Assembly: GCA_015486905.1 (NCBI GenBank)
Contig: WFQV01000088.1
Coordinates: forward strand, 1-17,048
Origin: Melioribacteraceae bacterium
GTDB lineage: Bacteria > Bacteroidota > Ignavibacteria > Ignavibacteriales > Melioribacteraceae
Length of the DNA stretch: 17,048 nt
Direction: 5' to 3'
Positions 7,720 through 14,704 of this stretch are shown one piece after another. Numbering within the stretch: the stretch's first letter is position 1; every line of letters starts with the position of its first letter. The notes under the pieces were generated by a model. It did not search any database, was not told the DNA's origin, and saw nothing but the letters and a program-made list of their open reading frames with translations. The position numbers and the translations under genes were made by a program.

Positions 7720-7748
7720 GGTACAGGTTTAAAATCTGTTGAAAAAAA
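7720..7748. repeat. Palindrome plus A tract, also present at 17019-17048
   Basis: ACAGGTTTAAAATCTGT (7723-7739) can fold as a 7-bp stem, one wobble pair included, with a TAA loop. It is preceded by GGT and followed by TGAAAAAAA. A diverged copy lies at the right edge of the window, sharing GGTACA, GTTTAAA and the A tract. Confidence 0.6.
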
Positions 7749-7752
7749 TAAA

Positions 7753-7787
7753 AGAAATAAGAAAGAAGAAACAAGAAATAAGAAATA
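7753..7787. repeat. AGAAANA heptamer array, five units
   Basis: Five exact-phase heptamers of AGAAANA, where the sixth base is T, G, C, T and T in turn and every other base is unchanged. The strict phase separates this from simple A-richness. Confidence 0.8.
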
Positions 7788-7792
7788 GTTAA

Positions 7793-7820
7793 ACGCGAGA
7801 CGCAAGAGGTAAGACGCTAG
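7793..7820. repeat. ACGCAAG heptamer array, four units
   Basis: Four contiguous heptamers (ACGCGAG, ACGCAAG, AGGTAAG, ACGCTAG) lie just after the AGAAANA array. ACATA then leads into the TCCGAC hairpin at 7826, so again a short tandem array abuts a TCCGAC element. Confidence 0.7.
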
Positions 7821-7825
7821 ACATA

Positions 7826-7870
7826 TCCGACTGCCCCCGCATTCTGAGGAGTAAACTCTTTGGGGTCGGA
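7826..7870. repeat. TCCGAC hairpin element, long-stem variant
   Basis: TCCGAC at 7826-7831 faces GTCGGA at 7865-7870, with CCCC facing GGGG inside. The interior contains CCCGCATTCTG, also present in the element at 1157, and a small GAGT-AA-ACTC hairpin. The related element at 8001 shares CGCATT and GGAGTAAA. No T run follows closely enough to make it a clear terminator, though TATTTTTTATA at 7875-7885 lies 4 bp beyond; termination for dxs remains possible. Confidence 0.6.
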
Positions 7871-7895
7871 AGGCTATTTTTTATACTGTCCATGA

Positions 7896-7912
7896 GAACC
7901 CCGAAGGGGTTC
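7896..7912. repeat. 17-nt perfect hairpin, copy 1
   Basis: GAACCCCGAAGGGGTTC is a perfect 7-bp stem with a GAA loop. A near-identical copy lies 35 bp downstream. The stem is followed by C, not by a T run, so it does not look like an intrinsic terminator; it resembles REP-type palindromes. Confidence 0.75.
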
Positions 7913-7947
7913 AATGTCTGTAGAACGAAGAATCAAAAAGGGGAAAA

Positions 7948-7964
7948 GAACCCTGAAGGGGTTC
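7948..7964. repeat. 17-nt hairpin, copy 2
   Basis: GAACCCTGAAGGGGTTC differs from copy 1 by one C-to-T change, which turns the closing pair next to the loop into a T-G wobble and so keeps the stem. Both copies are in the same orientation and both are followed by CAA. Confidence 0.75.
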
Positions 7965-7992
7965 AAGTTAATGTTCATTAAATCCGAAAATA

Positions 7993-8037
7993 TTGGATTG
8001 TCCGCCTTTCCTCGCATTTTACCGGGAGTAAAACGAG
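7993..8037 (+). repeat. TTGGATTG octamer joined to a TCCGCCTT hairpin element
   Basis: A single octamer (7993-8000) abuts TCCGCCTT at 8001, repeating the junction seen at 1157 and 14618. The hairpin that follows pairs CTCG with CGAG and TTTTAC with GTAAAA around a CGGGA loop (8011-8037), with a 2-nt bulge. A C-run and G-run (8048-8077) come next and could add a further weak stem. Confidence 0.6.
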
Positions 8038-8280
8038 AATCAGCCGTCCCCCCTGCTTGCGGGAAGGGAGGGAAAGGGTAGGTTGGGAAAAATAATGAAA
8101 GCAAAAAATCATAACAAAACGCTTTGGAGGAAAAGACAAACTATTTTTTTTTGACAACGGATTTAAACTTGTAACGTTCAATTCATGTTAAAAAATATAA
8201 AAGAATTGCCGATTAAAGCACTTTCCGATTGATTCTTTCCCTTCATTTCGGTAATTTCAAAATTCAAATAAAAAATAATT

Positions 8281-8874
8281 ATGTTTAATATTGCCGTCTT
8301 CGTTTCGGGTCGTGGTTCGAATTTTTTAGCTCTTTACGAGTCGCTTAAAAAACGACAAAGTGAAGCGCAAATAGCCGCAGTGGTAGCCGACAGAAACTGC
8401 CAAGCCGTTGAAAAAGCAAAAGAGCTTGGCATCTCAACTTATTTCGTTTCTTCGAAATCAAGAGAAGATTTTTTTACTTACGAAGAATTAAAACAAATTT
8501 TATTGGAAGGAGAAACGAACTTAATTGTTTTGGCAGGCTTTTTGAAAAAGATTCCCGACACCTTTGTTGATTCGTTTAAGAGCAGAATAATCAATATCCA
8601 TCCGGCTCTGCTCCCATCTTACAGCGGTAAAGGAATGTACGGAATAAACGTTCACAAAGCGGTTTTTAATTCAAGAGAAAGATATTCAGGCGCTACGGTT
8701 CACATTGTTGACAAAATTTACGACCACGGTAAAATTCTGGCTCAACAGAAAGTTGACATCTCTACTGCAAAATCCCCGGAAGAGATTGCTGAGCGGGTGC
8801 TTGAAATTGAACATCGAATTTTGCCTGAAGTTGTAAGAAAAATAATAGAAGGAAAAATAAATTTGGATACTTAA
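8281..8874 (+). CDS. purN: Phosphoribosylglycinamide formyltransferase (GAR transformylase)
   Basis: PurN transfers the formyl group of 10-formyltetrahydrofolate to glycinamide ribonucleotide, the third step of purine synthesis. The 197 residues match the usual length. Visible are the phosphate-binding loop SGRGSN (G10-N14), the catalytic N105-I-H107 in INIHPALLPSY, and the acid D148 in IVDKIYDHGKIL, equivalent to Asn106, His108 and Asp144 of E. coli. The loop after the catalytic motif (SGKGMYGINVHKAV) is the longer form common in this enzyme. ATG 8281 opens directly on the first beta strand, FNIAVFVSG; the A-rich leader has no Shine-Dalgarno. purH follows about 30 bp later, so the two formyl-transfer enzymes are produced together. 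Confidence 0.97.
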   Translation: MFNIAVFVSGRGSNFLALYESLKKRQSEAQIAAVVADRNCQAVEKAKELGISTYFVSSKSREDFFTYEELKQILLEGETNLIVLAGFLKKIPDTFVDSFKSRIINIHPALLPSYSGKGMYGINVHKAVFNSRERYSGATVHIVDKIYDHGKILAQQKVDISTAKSPEEIAERVLEIEHRILPEVVRKIIEGKINLDT

Positions 8875-8903
8875 AGCATCCGAATAAGTTGTGGGAGATT
8901 AAA

Positions 8904-10418
8904 TTGAAAAAATATGCTCTCTTAAGTGTTTCCGATAAAAGCGACATTGTTGAGTTTGCTGCGGGACTTCAAAAATTTAATTACAAAATTTTAGCTACGG
9001 GAAATACGGCAAAGCTGTTGAGGGAAAACAAAATTGACTGTACGGACGTGTCTGATTTTACGGGATTCCCTGAAGTTTTTGACGGAAGGGTAAAAACCGT
9101 ACATCCGAAAATTTTCGGAGGAATTCTTTTGAGAAGAGGCAATGAGAACGATATTAAGCAAGCCGAAGAAAACAACATTTCTCCTATTGATATTGTCTGT
9201 GTTAACCTTTACCCATTTCCGGAGGTCGTTAAAAAAGATGTCCCTCTGCAAGAAAAAATTGAAAATATTGATATCGGCGGACCTAGTTTGATTCGTGCTG
9301 CGGCAAAGAATTTTAAAGACGTTTCCGTACTTACAAATCCTAACCAATACGCTCCTTTCTTAGAGGAATTACAAAACGGAGAAATTAGCATTGCGACAAA
9401 AGAAAAACTCGCATACGAAGCTTTCGTGCACACTTCTTTTTACGATACTTTAATTGCGGATTTTTTTGAGAATGAATTTGATTTTATCCCTTCAACCTTT
9501 AGGTTGAATCTTCCCTTGGAGAAAAAACTGCGTTACGGTGAAAACCCACATCAATCGGCATTTCTTTATGGTAACTTCAATCAATATTTTGAACAGCTTC
9601 ATGGAAAGGAGCTTTCTTACAACAACATTGCGGATTTAACTGCGGCTGTGGAATCTTTACAAGAATTTCAAGGTACGGCGTGTGTGATTGTTAAACACCT
9701 TAATCCTTGCGGTTCGGCGGTTGCCTATAATGTTTCGGAAGCATACTTAAAAGCTCTTTCTTGTGACCCTATCTCCGCTTTTGGCGGCATTGCAGTTTTT
9801 AATAAAGAAGTTGATTTGCATACCGCTGAAAAATTAAACGAAATATTTTTAGAGATTGTTGCCGCTCCTTCGTTCACGGATGAAGCATTGAGCGTTTTGA
9901 GAAAGAAGAGAAACAGAAGACTCCTTTTAATAAAGGGTGATCTTCCGATGTCGGGTAAAGAAATTAAAACTATTCCCGGCGGGGTGTTGGTTCAAGACAA
10001 GGACAGTTCGGAAATTGAACAATTGGAATTACGAACCGTAACCGAAAGGCAATGCACGGAAAAAGAATTGGAAGACCTTAAATTTGCTTGGGCTCTTTCG
10101 AAGCACACCAAATCCAATGCAATTGTGATAGTTAAGAATAAAATGGGAATCGGGATTGGAGCGGGACAGATGTCCCGTGTGGACTCTGCAAAAATTGCAG
10201 TTGAAAAAGCTCTCGCAAGCGGACACTCGCTTAAAAACGCCGTAGCGGCTTCGGATGCTTTCTTTCCCTTCCCGGACGGGGTGGAAACCTTAGCCGCCCA
10301 AGGAATTACGGCAATAATTCAGCCGGGAGGTTCAATACGTGACGAAGAAGTAATTAAAGCTGCAAATAAATTTAACATTGCGATGGTTTTTACAAATATT
10401 AGAAATTTTAAACATTAA
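8904..10418 (+). CDS. purH: Bifunctional AICAR transformylase / IMP cyclohydrolase
   Basis: PurH carries out the last two steps to IMP. I place the start at TTG 8904 rather than the TTG at 8889: it has a GGGAG ribosome site (8893-8897) six bases upstream and gives the family-standard opening KKYALLSVSDK, making 504 residues. The N-terminal cyclohydrolase domain (about 1-190) shows DGRVKTVHPKIFGGIL and IDIVCVNLYPF. The C-terminal transformylase domain shows LRYGENPHQSAFLYG, the catalytic K264-H265 in VKHLNPCGSA, DPISAFGGIAVFN, GIGAGQMSRVDSA, ASDAFFPFPDG and IIQPGGSIRDEEVI. The end, FTNIRNFKH, is a mild variant of the usual FTGMRHFRH. mreB starts 8 bp after the stop. Confidence 0.97.
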   Translation: MKKYALLSVSDKSDIVEFAAGLQKFNYKILATGNTAKLLRENKIDCTDVSDFTGFPEVFDGRVKTVHPKIFGGILLRRGNENDIKQAEENNISPIDIVCVNLYPFPEVVKKDVPLQEKIENIDIGGPSLIRAAAKNFKDVSVLTNPNQYAPFLEELQNGEISIATKEKLAYEAFVHTSFYDTLIADFFENEFDFIPSTFRLNLPLEKKLRYGENPHQSAFLYGNFNQYFEQLHGKELSYNNIADLTAAVESLQEFQGTACVIVKHLNPCGSAVAYNVSEAYLKALSCDPISAFGGIAVFNKEVDLHTAEKLNEIFLEIVAAPSFTDEALSVLRKKRNRRLLLIKGDLPMSGKEIKTIPGGVLVQDKDSSEIEQLELRTVTERQCTEKELEDLKFAWALSKHTKSNAIVIVKNKMGIGIGAGQMSRVDSAKIAVEKALASGHSLKNAVAASDAFFPFPDGVETLAAQGITAIIQPGGSIRDEEVIKAANKFNIAMVFTNIRNFKH

Positions 10419-10426
10419 GGGGTAAT

Positions 10427-11452
10427 ATGGGATTTTTAGATTTTTTCTCGAGTGACGTTGCAATCGACTTGGGTACTGCCAATACTTTAATCTACATTAA
10501 GGGCAAGGGCATTGTACTTAACGAACCGTCGATTGTTGCTTTCGACAGAAACACGAAGAGAATAATTGCTTTGGGCAATAAGGCAAAGGAGATGCAAGGG
10601 CGTGAACACCGTGAGATAAGAGTTTCACGGCCAATGCGCGACGGAGTAATTGCCGATTTTGAAATTGCCGAAGGAATGATTCGGGCTTTTATTAAAAAGG
10701 TTTCAACGGGAGTTTTCTCAAGCCGCCGCGTTATTGTTGCCGTTCCCAGCGGAGTAACCGAAGTTGAAAAAAGAGCGGTGCGCGATAGTGCCGAGCACGC
10801 CGGCGCCAAAGAAGTCCACTTGATCGCCGAACCGATGGCTGCGGCAATAGGAATTGGGATTGATGTGGAAGAGCCTGTCGGTAATATGATTATTGACATC
10901 GGAGGAGGTACAACCGAAATTGCCGTAATTGCTCTCGCGGGAGTTGTTAACGTTGAGTCGATTAGGATTGCAGGCGATGAGATGAACAACGCAATAATGC
11001 AATTTTTTAAGAAGAATTACAACTTGCTGATTGGCGAAAGAACCGCAGAGTCAATTAAGTGTAAAGTTGGTTCCGCTGTTCCCTTGAAGGAAGAAATCAC
11101 AATTCAAGTAAAAGGTCGTGATTTGGTTGGAGGCATCCCGAAAACTTCAGAAGTTAGCTCCGTTGAAATTCGTGAAGCGCTGAATGAAAGCATAGTGCAA
11201 ATAATTGAATCTGTAAAGCAGACGTTGGAAAGAACTCCGCCCGAACTTTCTGCCGATATTTTGGACAGAGGCGTAATGTTAACCGGCGGCGGGGCTTTGC
11301 TAAAAGGCTTGGACGAAAGAATTAGAATGGAAACAAATCTCCCCGTTCATGTTGCCGAGGACCCTCTTACTGCAGTTGTGCGCGGCACGGGCAAGTGCAT
11401 CGAAAATATTAACAAATATTCGAAGGTGTTTATTAGAAAGAGAACTTATTAA
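10427..11452 (+). CDS. mreB: Rod-shape determining actin homologue MreB
   Basis: MreB forms membrane-bound filaments that orient the elongation machinery in rod-shaped cells. The 341-residue sequence has the actin/Hsp70 nucleotide motifs: DLGTANT (14-20, phosphate 1), D157-IGGGTTEIAVI (phosphate 2) and LTGGGALLKGLDERI (adenosine). The first residues, MGFLDFFSS, form a short amphipathic stretch suited to membrane binding. AAAIGIG and the PSGVTEVEKRAVRDSA segment are also typical. AAGGGG (10417-10422) lies just before ATG 10427. It is the first shape gene after purH, with 8 bp between them, and is followed by mreC after 15 bp. This purH-mreB junction is familiar from Bacteroidota genomes, to my knowledge. 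Confidence 0.98.
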   Translation: MGFLDFFSSDVAIDLGTANTLIYIKGKGIVLNEPSIVAFDRNTKRIIALGNKAKEMQGREHREIRVSRPMRDGVIADFEIAEGMIRAFIKKVSTGVFSSRRVIVAVPSGVTEVEKRAVRDSAEHAGAKEVHLIAEPMAAAIGIGIDVEEPVGNMIIDIGGGTTEIAVIALAGVVNVESIRIAGDEMNNAIMQFFKKNYNLLIGERTAESIKCKVGSAVPLKEEITIQVKGRDLVGGIPKTSEVSSVEIREALNESIVQIIESVKQTLERTPPELSADILDRGVMLTGGGALLKGLDERIRMETNLPVHVAEDPLTAVVRGTGKCIENINKYSKVFIRKRTY

Positions 11453-11467
11453 CGGAGAAAAATTTTA

Positions 11468-12286
11468 TTGAAAAATATTTTTGAATTTAAAGAGTATTTG
11501 ATTTTAGCAATTCTTCTGATAGTAAGTTTAGCGCTTTTACCGTTTAACGACAGCCCTCAAGTAAAAAATCTTCGCACTTATGCATTCAGCATTTTTGCCT
11601 ATGCTACCGAAGCCACTCAAGACGTCCTAACTTTTTTTCGCCCTGAAGAAGAATTAAAAAAAGAGAAAAAATTAAACGGAGAACTTTCACTTCAGGTAAA
11701 CCTTTTACGCGAATACGGGATTGAAAACATTCAATTGAAAAAAATGTTGGACTATTACGACTCGACAAAATATTTACTGATTGCAGCAAAGGTTGTCTCG
11801 CGAAACGTTACCAAAACTAACGGTAATTTAATTTTAAACCGTGGCAGTAAATACGGAATAACGGAAGCAATGCCCGTGATCGACGAATTCGGATTAGCCG
11901 GAATAGTAACCGAGGTAAGCCGCGATTTCTCACTCGTGCGGACTATTAAAAACAGCAAATTAAAAATTGCCGTTACGGACCAGAGAAGCAGGGTTAGCGG
12001 AATAGCCGAGTGGGGCGGCTCGAGGCTGGTATTGAAGAACATTCCCGCTTCGGCGGATGTGGCTCCCGGTGACAGAATAATCACCTCGGAATTTAGCTCT
12101 GTCTTTCCACCTTCCATTCCCGTAGGATTGATTACCAAAAAGGAAATTAACATTAATGGATTGTTGGGTAACGTTTTTGTAAAACCTTTCTCGGAATTTG
12201 AAAAGGAAAATTTTCTCTTCGTTGTTAAGTTGATTAAAAACAAACAAATCGATTCGTTGAAACTAAATCTGTATTTGAAAAGATGA
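11468..12286 (+). CDS. mreC: Rod-shape determining protein MreC
   Basis: MreC is a periplasmic scaffold anchored in the inner membrane that links MreB/MreD to PBP2 and RodA. The 272 residues contain one N-terminal membrane anchor (about 9-27, EYLILAILLIVSLALLPF), a coiled coil (about 64-98, KKEKKLNGELSLQVN onward) and the double beta-barrel MreC domain (about 100-255: AAKVVSRN, NRGSKYGITEAMPVID, GLAGIVTEVS, GDRIITSEFSSVFPPSIPVG). The start is TTG 11468, with GGAG (11454-11457) ten bases upstream; no better start is near. Its TGA overlaps the mreD ATG in ATGA, consistent with coupled translation. Confidence 0.95.
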   Translation: MKNIFEFKEYLILAILLIVSLALLPFNDSPQVKNLRTYAFSIFAYATEATQDVLTFFRPEEELKKEKKLNGELSLQVNLLREYGIENIQLKKMLDYYDSTKYLLIAAKVVSRNVTKTNGNLILNRGSKYGITEAMPVIDEFGLAGIVTEVSRDFSLVRTIKNSKLKIAVTDQRSRVSGIAEWGGSRLVLKNIPASADVAPGDRIITSEFSSVFPPSIPVGLITKKEININGLLGNVFVKPFSEFEKENFLFVVKLIKNKQIDSLKLNLYLKR

Positions 12287-12765
12287 AACGTTTTTTAATT
12301 CCGATATTGTGGTTTGTCCCTTTGGCAGCGCTGCAGCTAACCGTTGTTCCAATGATTTCGTTCGACGGAATTTTCCCGAATTTGATTTTGGTGCTTACGG
12401 TTTTTTACGGCGTGCGTTACGGTAAAATATTCGGAAGTATATTGGGCTTTCTATTAGGACTTTTGTTTGACTTGCTATCCGGTGGAATAATCGGCAGCTC
12501 GATGTTTGCTTTTACTTTAGCCGGTTTTATTGCCGGTTACTATTTCAGAGAAGATGATTCCTCAAATCTTTATTCGTTTAACTTCCTTCTTGTTCTGCTT
12601 TACGCTTCCTCTGTCTCGCTTTTTATTTACTCTTTAATTGTTTATTCCAGCATTAGCACTAATATTCTAACACTGTTCTTCGAGCAGGGATTACTGCCGG
12701 CTTTTTACACGGCAATTTTCGGTCTTCCGGTGTTATTTTTTAAACCGAAGGATGTTCTACGATGA
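12283..12765 (+). CDS. mreD: Rod-shape determining membrane protein MreD
   Basis: The 160-residue product is almost entirely hydrophobic, with about five predicted transmembrane helices, and has the family's central GKIFGSILGFLLGLLFDLLS-GGIIGSSMFAF block, a glycine-rich helix followed by the FDLLSGG loop. MreD is the small multispanning partner of MreC. Length is typical (about 160-175). It overlaps mreC at the start and mrdA at the end, both through ATGA, so its position inside a fully overlapped mreC-mreD-mrdA run supports the call as much as the weakly conserved sequence does. Confidence 0.93.
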   Translation: MKRFLIPILWFVPLAALQLTVVPMISFDGIFPNLILVLTVFYGVRYGKIFGSILGFLLGLLFDLLSGGIIGSSMFAFTLAGFIAGYYFREDDSSNLYSFNFLLVLLYASSVSLFIYSLIVYSSISTNILTLFFEQGLLPAFYTAIFGLPVLFFKPKDVLR

Positions 12766-14564
12766 TTGACAACATTGACATTGTTGCACGTAAAAGAATT
12801 CTTTACGTCATCATTGTGGGTTTTGTAATTATCATTTCATTTAAACTTTTTTCACTCCAAATATTGGAGAGATCGGAATTTAGTGAGAAGGCGAAAGGAA
12901 ATTCCGTAAAGAAAATTGTTGAGCCTGCTGCCCGTGGTGTATTTTACGATTTTAACAGAAATTTGTTAGTCAGCAATAAAGCTTCTTATACTTTGGAAAT
13001 AGTTCCTAACGATTTCGATTGGGATAATGCTAAGCTGGTAGAAAAAGTTTTAGGTGTGAGGAGGGGTTACATAAAAAAAATACTTCGGAAAAAGCGGAGT
13101 TACTCAAAGTATTTCCCGGTTAGGATTAAAAAAGATGTTTCGTTAAAAGTTATTTCCTGGTACGAGGAAAATTCGTCGTATTTGCCCGGACTAACCTACG
13201 CAGTTGAATTTCAAAGGGATTACTCTTTCGGCGTTATGGGCTCGCATATGTTCGGCTACACAAGCGAGATTTCCGCCTCCATGCTGAAAAGATTCAAGGG
13301 AGAATACAGCCGCGGTGATTTTGTGGGTGTGAACGGACTTGAGCGCTATTACGAAAAATATCTTCGCGGCAAAAAGGGCTACAAGTTTGTAGTAGTTGAT
13401 GCTAAAGGAAAATTAGTGCGGAGGTATTTGAGAGGTAGAAAGGATATTTTACCGTGCAAAGGGGACGATTTAATTTTAACAATCGACAAAAAAACTCAAA
13501 AGAAAGCCGAGGAATTATTGAAGGGCAGAAGAGGAGCGATAGTTGCAATGGACCCCCATACGGGAGGAATAATTGCGTTTGTAAGCTCACCCGAATACGA
13601 TTTGTCGAACTTTGCATCCGTTACTCCTGCGGATGTTTTGGATTCACTTAACAATAACCCCGACAAACCCCTTTTTAATCGTGCTTCGATGTCGGTACAT
13701 TCACCCGGCTCCACAATTAAAATGTTAATTGCCTCAGCACTTCTGCAGGAAGGAATAATTACAACACGAAATATTGTAAACTGTAAAGGCGGACTGCAAT
13801 TCGGCAACAGATTTTTCGAATGTACCCATGTTCACGGAAGGGTTAATGTTGAGGAAGCAATTGAAAAATCGTGCAACACTTTTTTCTACACCTACATTCA
13901 AAAGTTAGGACTTAAACGATTTGCTAAGTACGCACGGATGTTTGGCTTCGGAAAGAAAACCGGAATAGATATTTACGAGGAAGTACCTGGACTTGTCCCA
14001 GACAAAAAATATTACGACCGTGTTTACGGAAAAAATAATTGGACTAAGGGAGTGTTGTTAAACTTGGGAATAGGTCAGGGTGAACTTGCCGTTACACCTT
14101 TGCAATTAGCTCAATATGCCGCTCTTCTTGCCAACTGGGGAAGCACCGTAAAACCTCATTTCGTCTATGCTCTAAAAGAATCCGGGAATAAACCGTTTAA
14201 GATCTTAAAGTATGATACAATAAAAGTTAATATTGACAAAGAAAACTTACGCATTGTCAGGAAAGGAATGTACGATGTGGTAAATAGAAAAGGTACGGCA
14301 ACGAATATCGCCTTGCCTGATTTGAAAATTGCCGGTAAGACAGGTACGGTTCAGAACCCGCATGGTGAAGATCACGCCGTGTTTGTTGCTTTTGCCCCTT
14401 ACGACAACCCTCGAATTGCCGTTGCGGTTTTGGTTGAGAACGTTGGCTTCGGCGCTACTTATGCCGCTCCGATTGCACAGAAAGTAATTACGACTTTTTT
14501 GCGTTACAAAAAAAACGTTACGCAAACACAAAACAATGAAGGAAGCACAAATAATGATGAATGA
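12762..14564 (+). CDS. mrdA: Penicillin-binding protein 2 (elongasome transpeptidase)
   Basis: PBP2 is the class B DD-transpeptidase that cross-links glycan made by RodA during cell elongation. The 600 residues show an N-terminal membrane anchor (about 12-32), the pedestal/dimerisation domain with the RGVFYD motif (R58-G59) and HMFGYTSEIS, and a C-terminal transpeptidase. Catalytic motifs are SxxK with Ser317 (SPGSTIK), SxN at S370-C-N372, and KTG at K526-T-G528 (AGKTGT). GIGQGELAVTPLQLAQYAAL is also typical of the family. ATG 12762 overlaps the mreD stop. The last residues (about 595-600, GSTNNDE) and the stop run into an ATGATGA heptamer array, so the extreme C terminus is partly written by an intergenic repeat. 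rodA, normally adjacent, is 351 bp away. Confidence 0.97.
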   Translation: MIDNIDIVARKRILYVIIVGFVIIISFKLFSLQILERSEFSEKAKGNSVKKIVEPAARGVFYDFNRNLLVSNKASYTLEIVPNDFDWDNAKLVEKVLGVRRGYIKKILRKKRSYSKYFPVRIKKDVSLKVISWYEENSSYLPGLTYAVEFQRDYSFGVMGSHMFGYTSEISASMLKRFKGEYSRGDFVGVNGLERYYEKYLRGKKGYKFVVVDAKGKLVRRYLRGRKDILPCKGDDLILTIDKKTQKKAEELLKGRRGAIVAMDPHTGGIIAFVSSPEYDLSNFASVTPADVLDSLNNNPDKPLFNRASMSVHSPGSTIKMLIASALLQEGIITTRNIVNCKGGLQFGNRFFECTHVHGRVNVEEAIEKSCNTFFYTYIQKLGLKRFAKYARMFGFGKKTGIDIYEEVPGLVPDKKYYDRVYGKNNWTKGVLLNLGIGQGELAVTPLQLAQYAALLANWGSTVKPHFVYALKESGNKPFKILKYDTIKVNIDKENLRIVRKGMYDVVNRKGTATNIALPDLKIAGKTGTVQNPHGEDHAVFVAFAPYDNPRIAVAVLVENVGFGATYAAPIAQKVITTFLRYKKNVTQTQNNEGSTNNDE

Positions 14565-14596
14565 TGAATTATGAATGATGAATGCGTGACGAGTAA
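14554..14596 (+). repeat. ATGATGA heptamer array overlapping the mrdA stop codon
   Basis: Four contiguous heptamers fill 14554-14581 (ATGATGA, ATGATGA, ATTATGA, ATGATGA), followed by an 8-bp unit ATGCGTGA and CGAGTAA. The TGA stop of mrdA (14562-14564) is inside the second unit. GACGAGTAA at its right end is the reverse complement of TTACTCGTC at 7680-7688. Confidence 0.8.
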
Positions 14597-14601
14597 ATTG
14601 A

Positions 14602-14680
14602 TTGGATGGTTGGATGATCCGACTTCTCCCGACAAGTCGGGATTCGCCGTAACAGATTGGATGGAGGAATGATTGTTCTG
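14602..14680 (+). repeat. TTGGATGA octamers flanking a third TCCGACTT hairpin element
   Basis: Two octamers (14602-14617) lead directly into TCCGACTTCTCCCG at 14618. The core is a palindrome CCCGACAAGTCGGG (14628-14641), followed by the tail ATTCGCCGTAACAG, which matches the tail of the elements at 1157-1238. Octamers resume at 14657 (TTGGATGG, AGGAATGA). CCGACTT at the element start could instead pair with AAGTCGG, giving an alternative stem. Confidence 0.75.
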
Positions 14681-14704
14681 TTATTTTTTTTGCTTAGAGA
14701 TTGA

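Larger units (their letters stand above)
7522..8280. other. 759-bp non-coding gap: mosaic of heptamer arrays and hairpins
   Basis: No credible gene is present. In order it contains a heptamer array of ACTTnnn (7647-7695), a 17-nt palindrome with an A tract (7720-7748), an AGAAANA heptamer array (7753-7787), an ACGCAAG heptamer array (7793-7820), a TCCGAC long hairpin (7826-7870), two GAACCC hairpins (7896-7912, 7948-7964), a TTGGATTG octamer plus TCCGCCTT hairpin (7993-8037) and a C/G-rich run (8047-8080). The last 150 bp are AT-rich and presumably carry the purN promoter. The small ORFs here, including one at 7551-7742, are translations of repeats. Confidence 0.75.

Noticed and set aside
7551..7742. 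Plus-strand ORF of 63 codons after dxs
   Set aside because: Much of it is the ACTTnnn heptamer array read in frame; no Shine-Dalgarno and no family resemblance.
8151..8156. TTGACA as a sigma-70 -35 box for purN
   Set aside because: No -10-like hexamer at 16-18 bp; TAACGTTC at 8172 only weakly fits a Bacteroidota -7 box.
7874..8181. Two overlapping minus-strand ORFs in the gap before purN
   Set aside because: They read through the hairpin elements and a C/G run; low-complexity products without domains.
8889..8903. Longer purH start at TTG 8889
   Set aside because: It would place the GGGAG ribosome site inside the gene and add five residues (MWEIK) before the standard N terminus.
10492..10989. 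Antisense ORF of 165 codons within mreB (and similar ones in mreC)
   Set aside because: Opposite a highly conserved gene, Ser/Ile/Pro-rich composition typical of a shadow frame.
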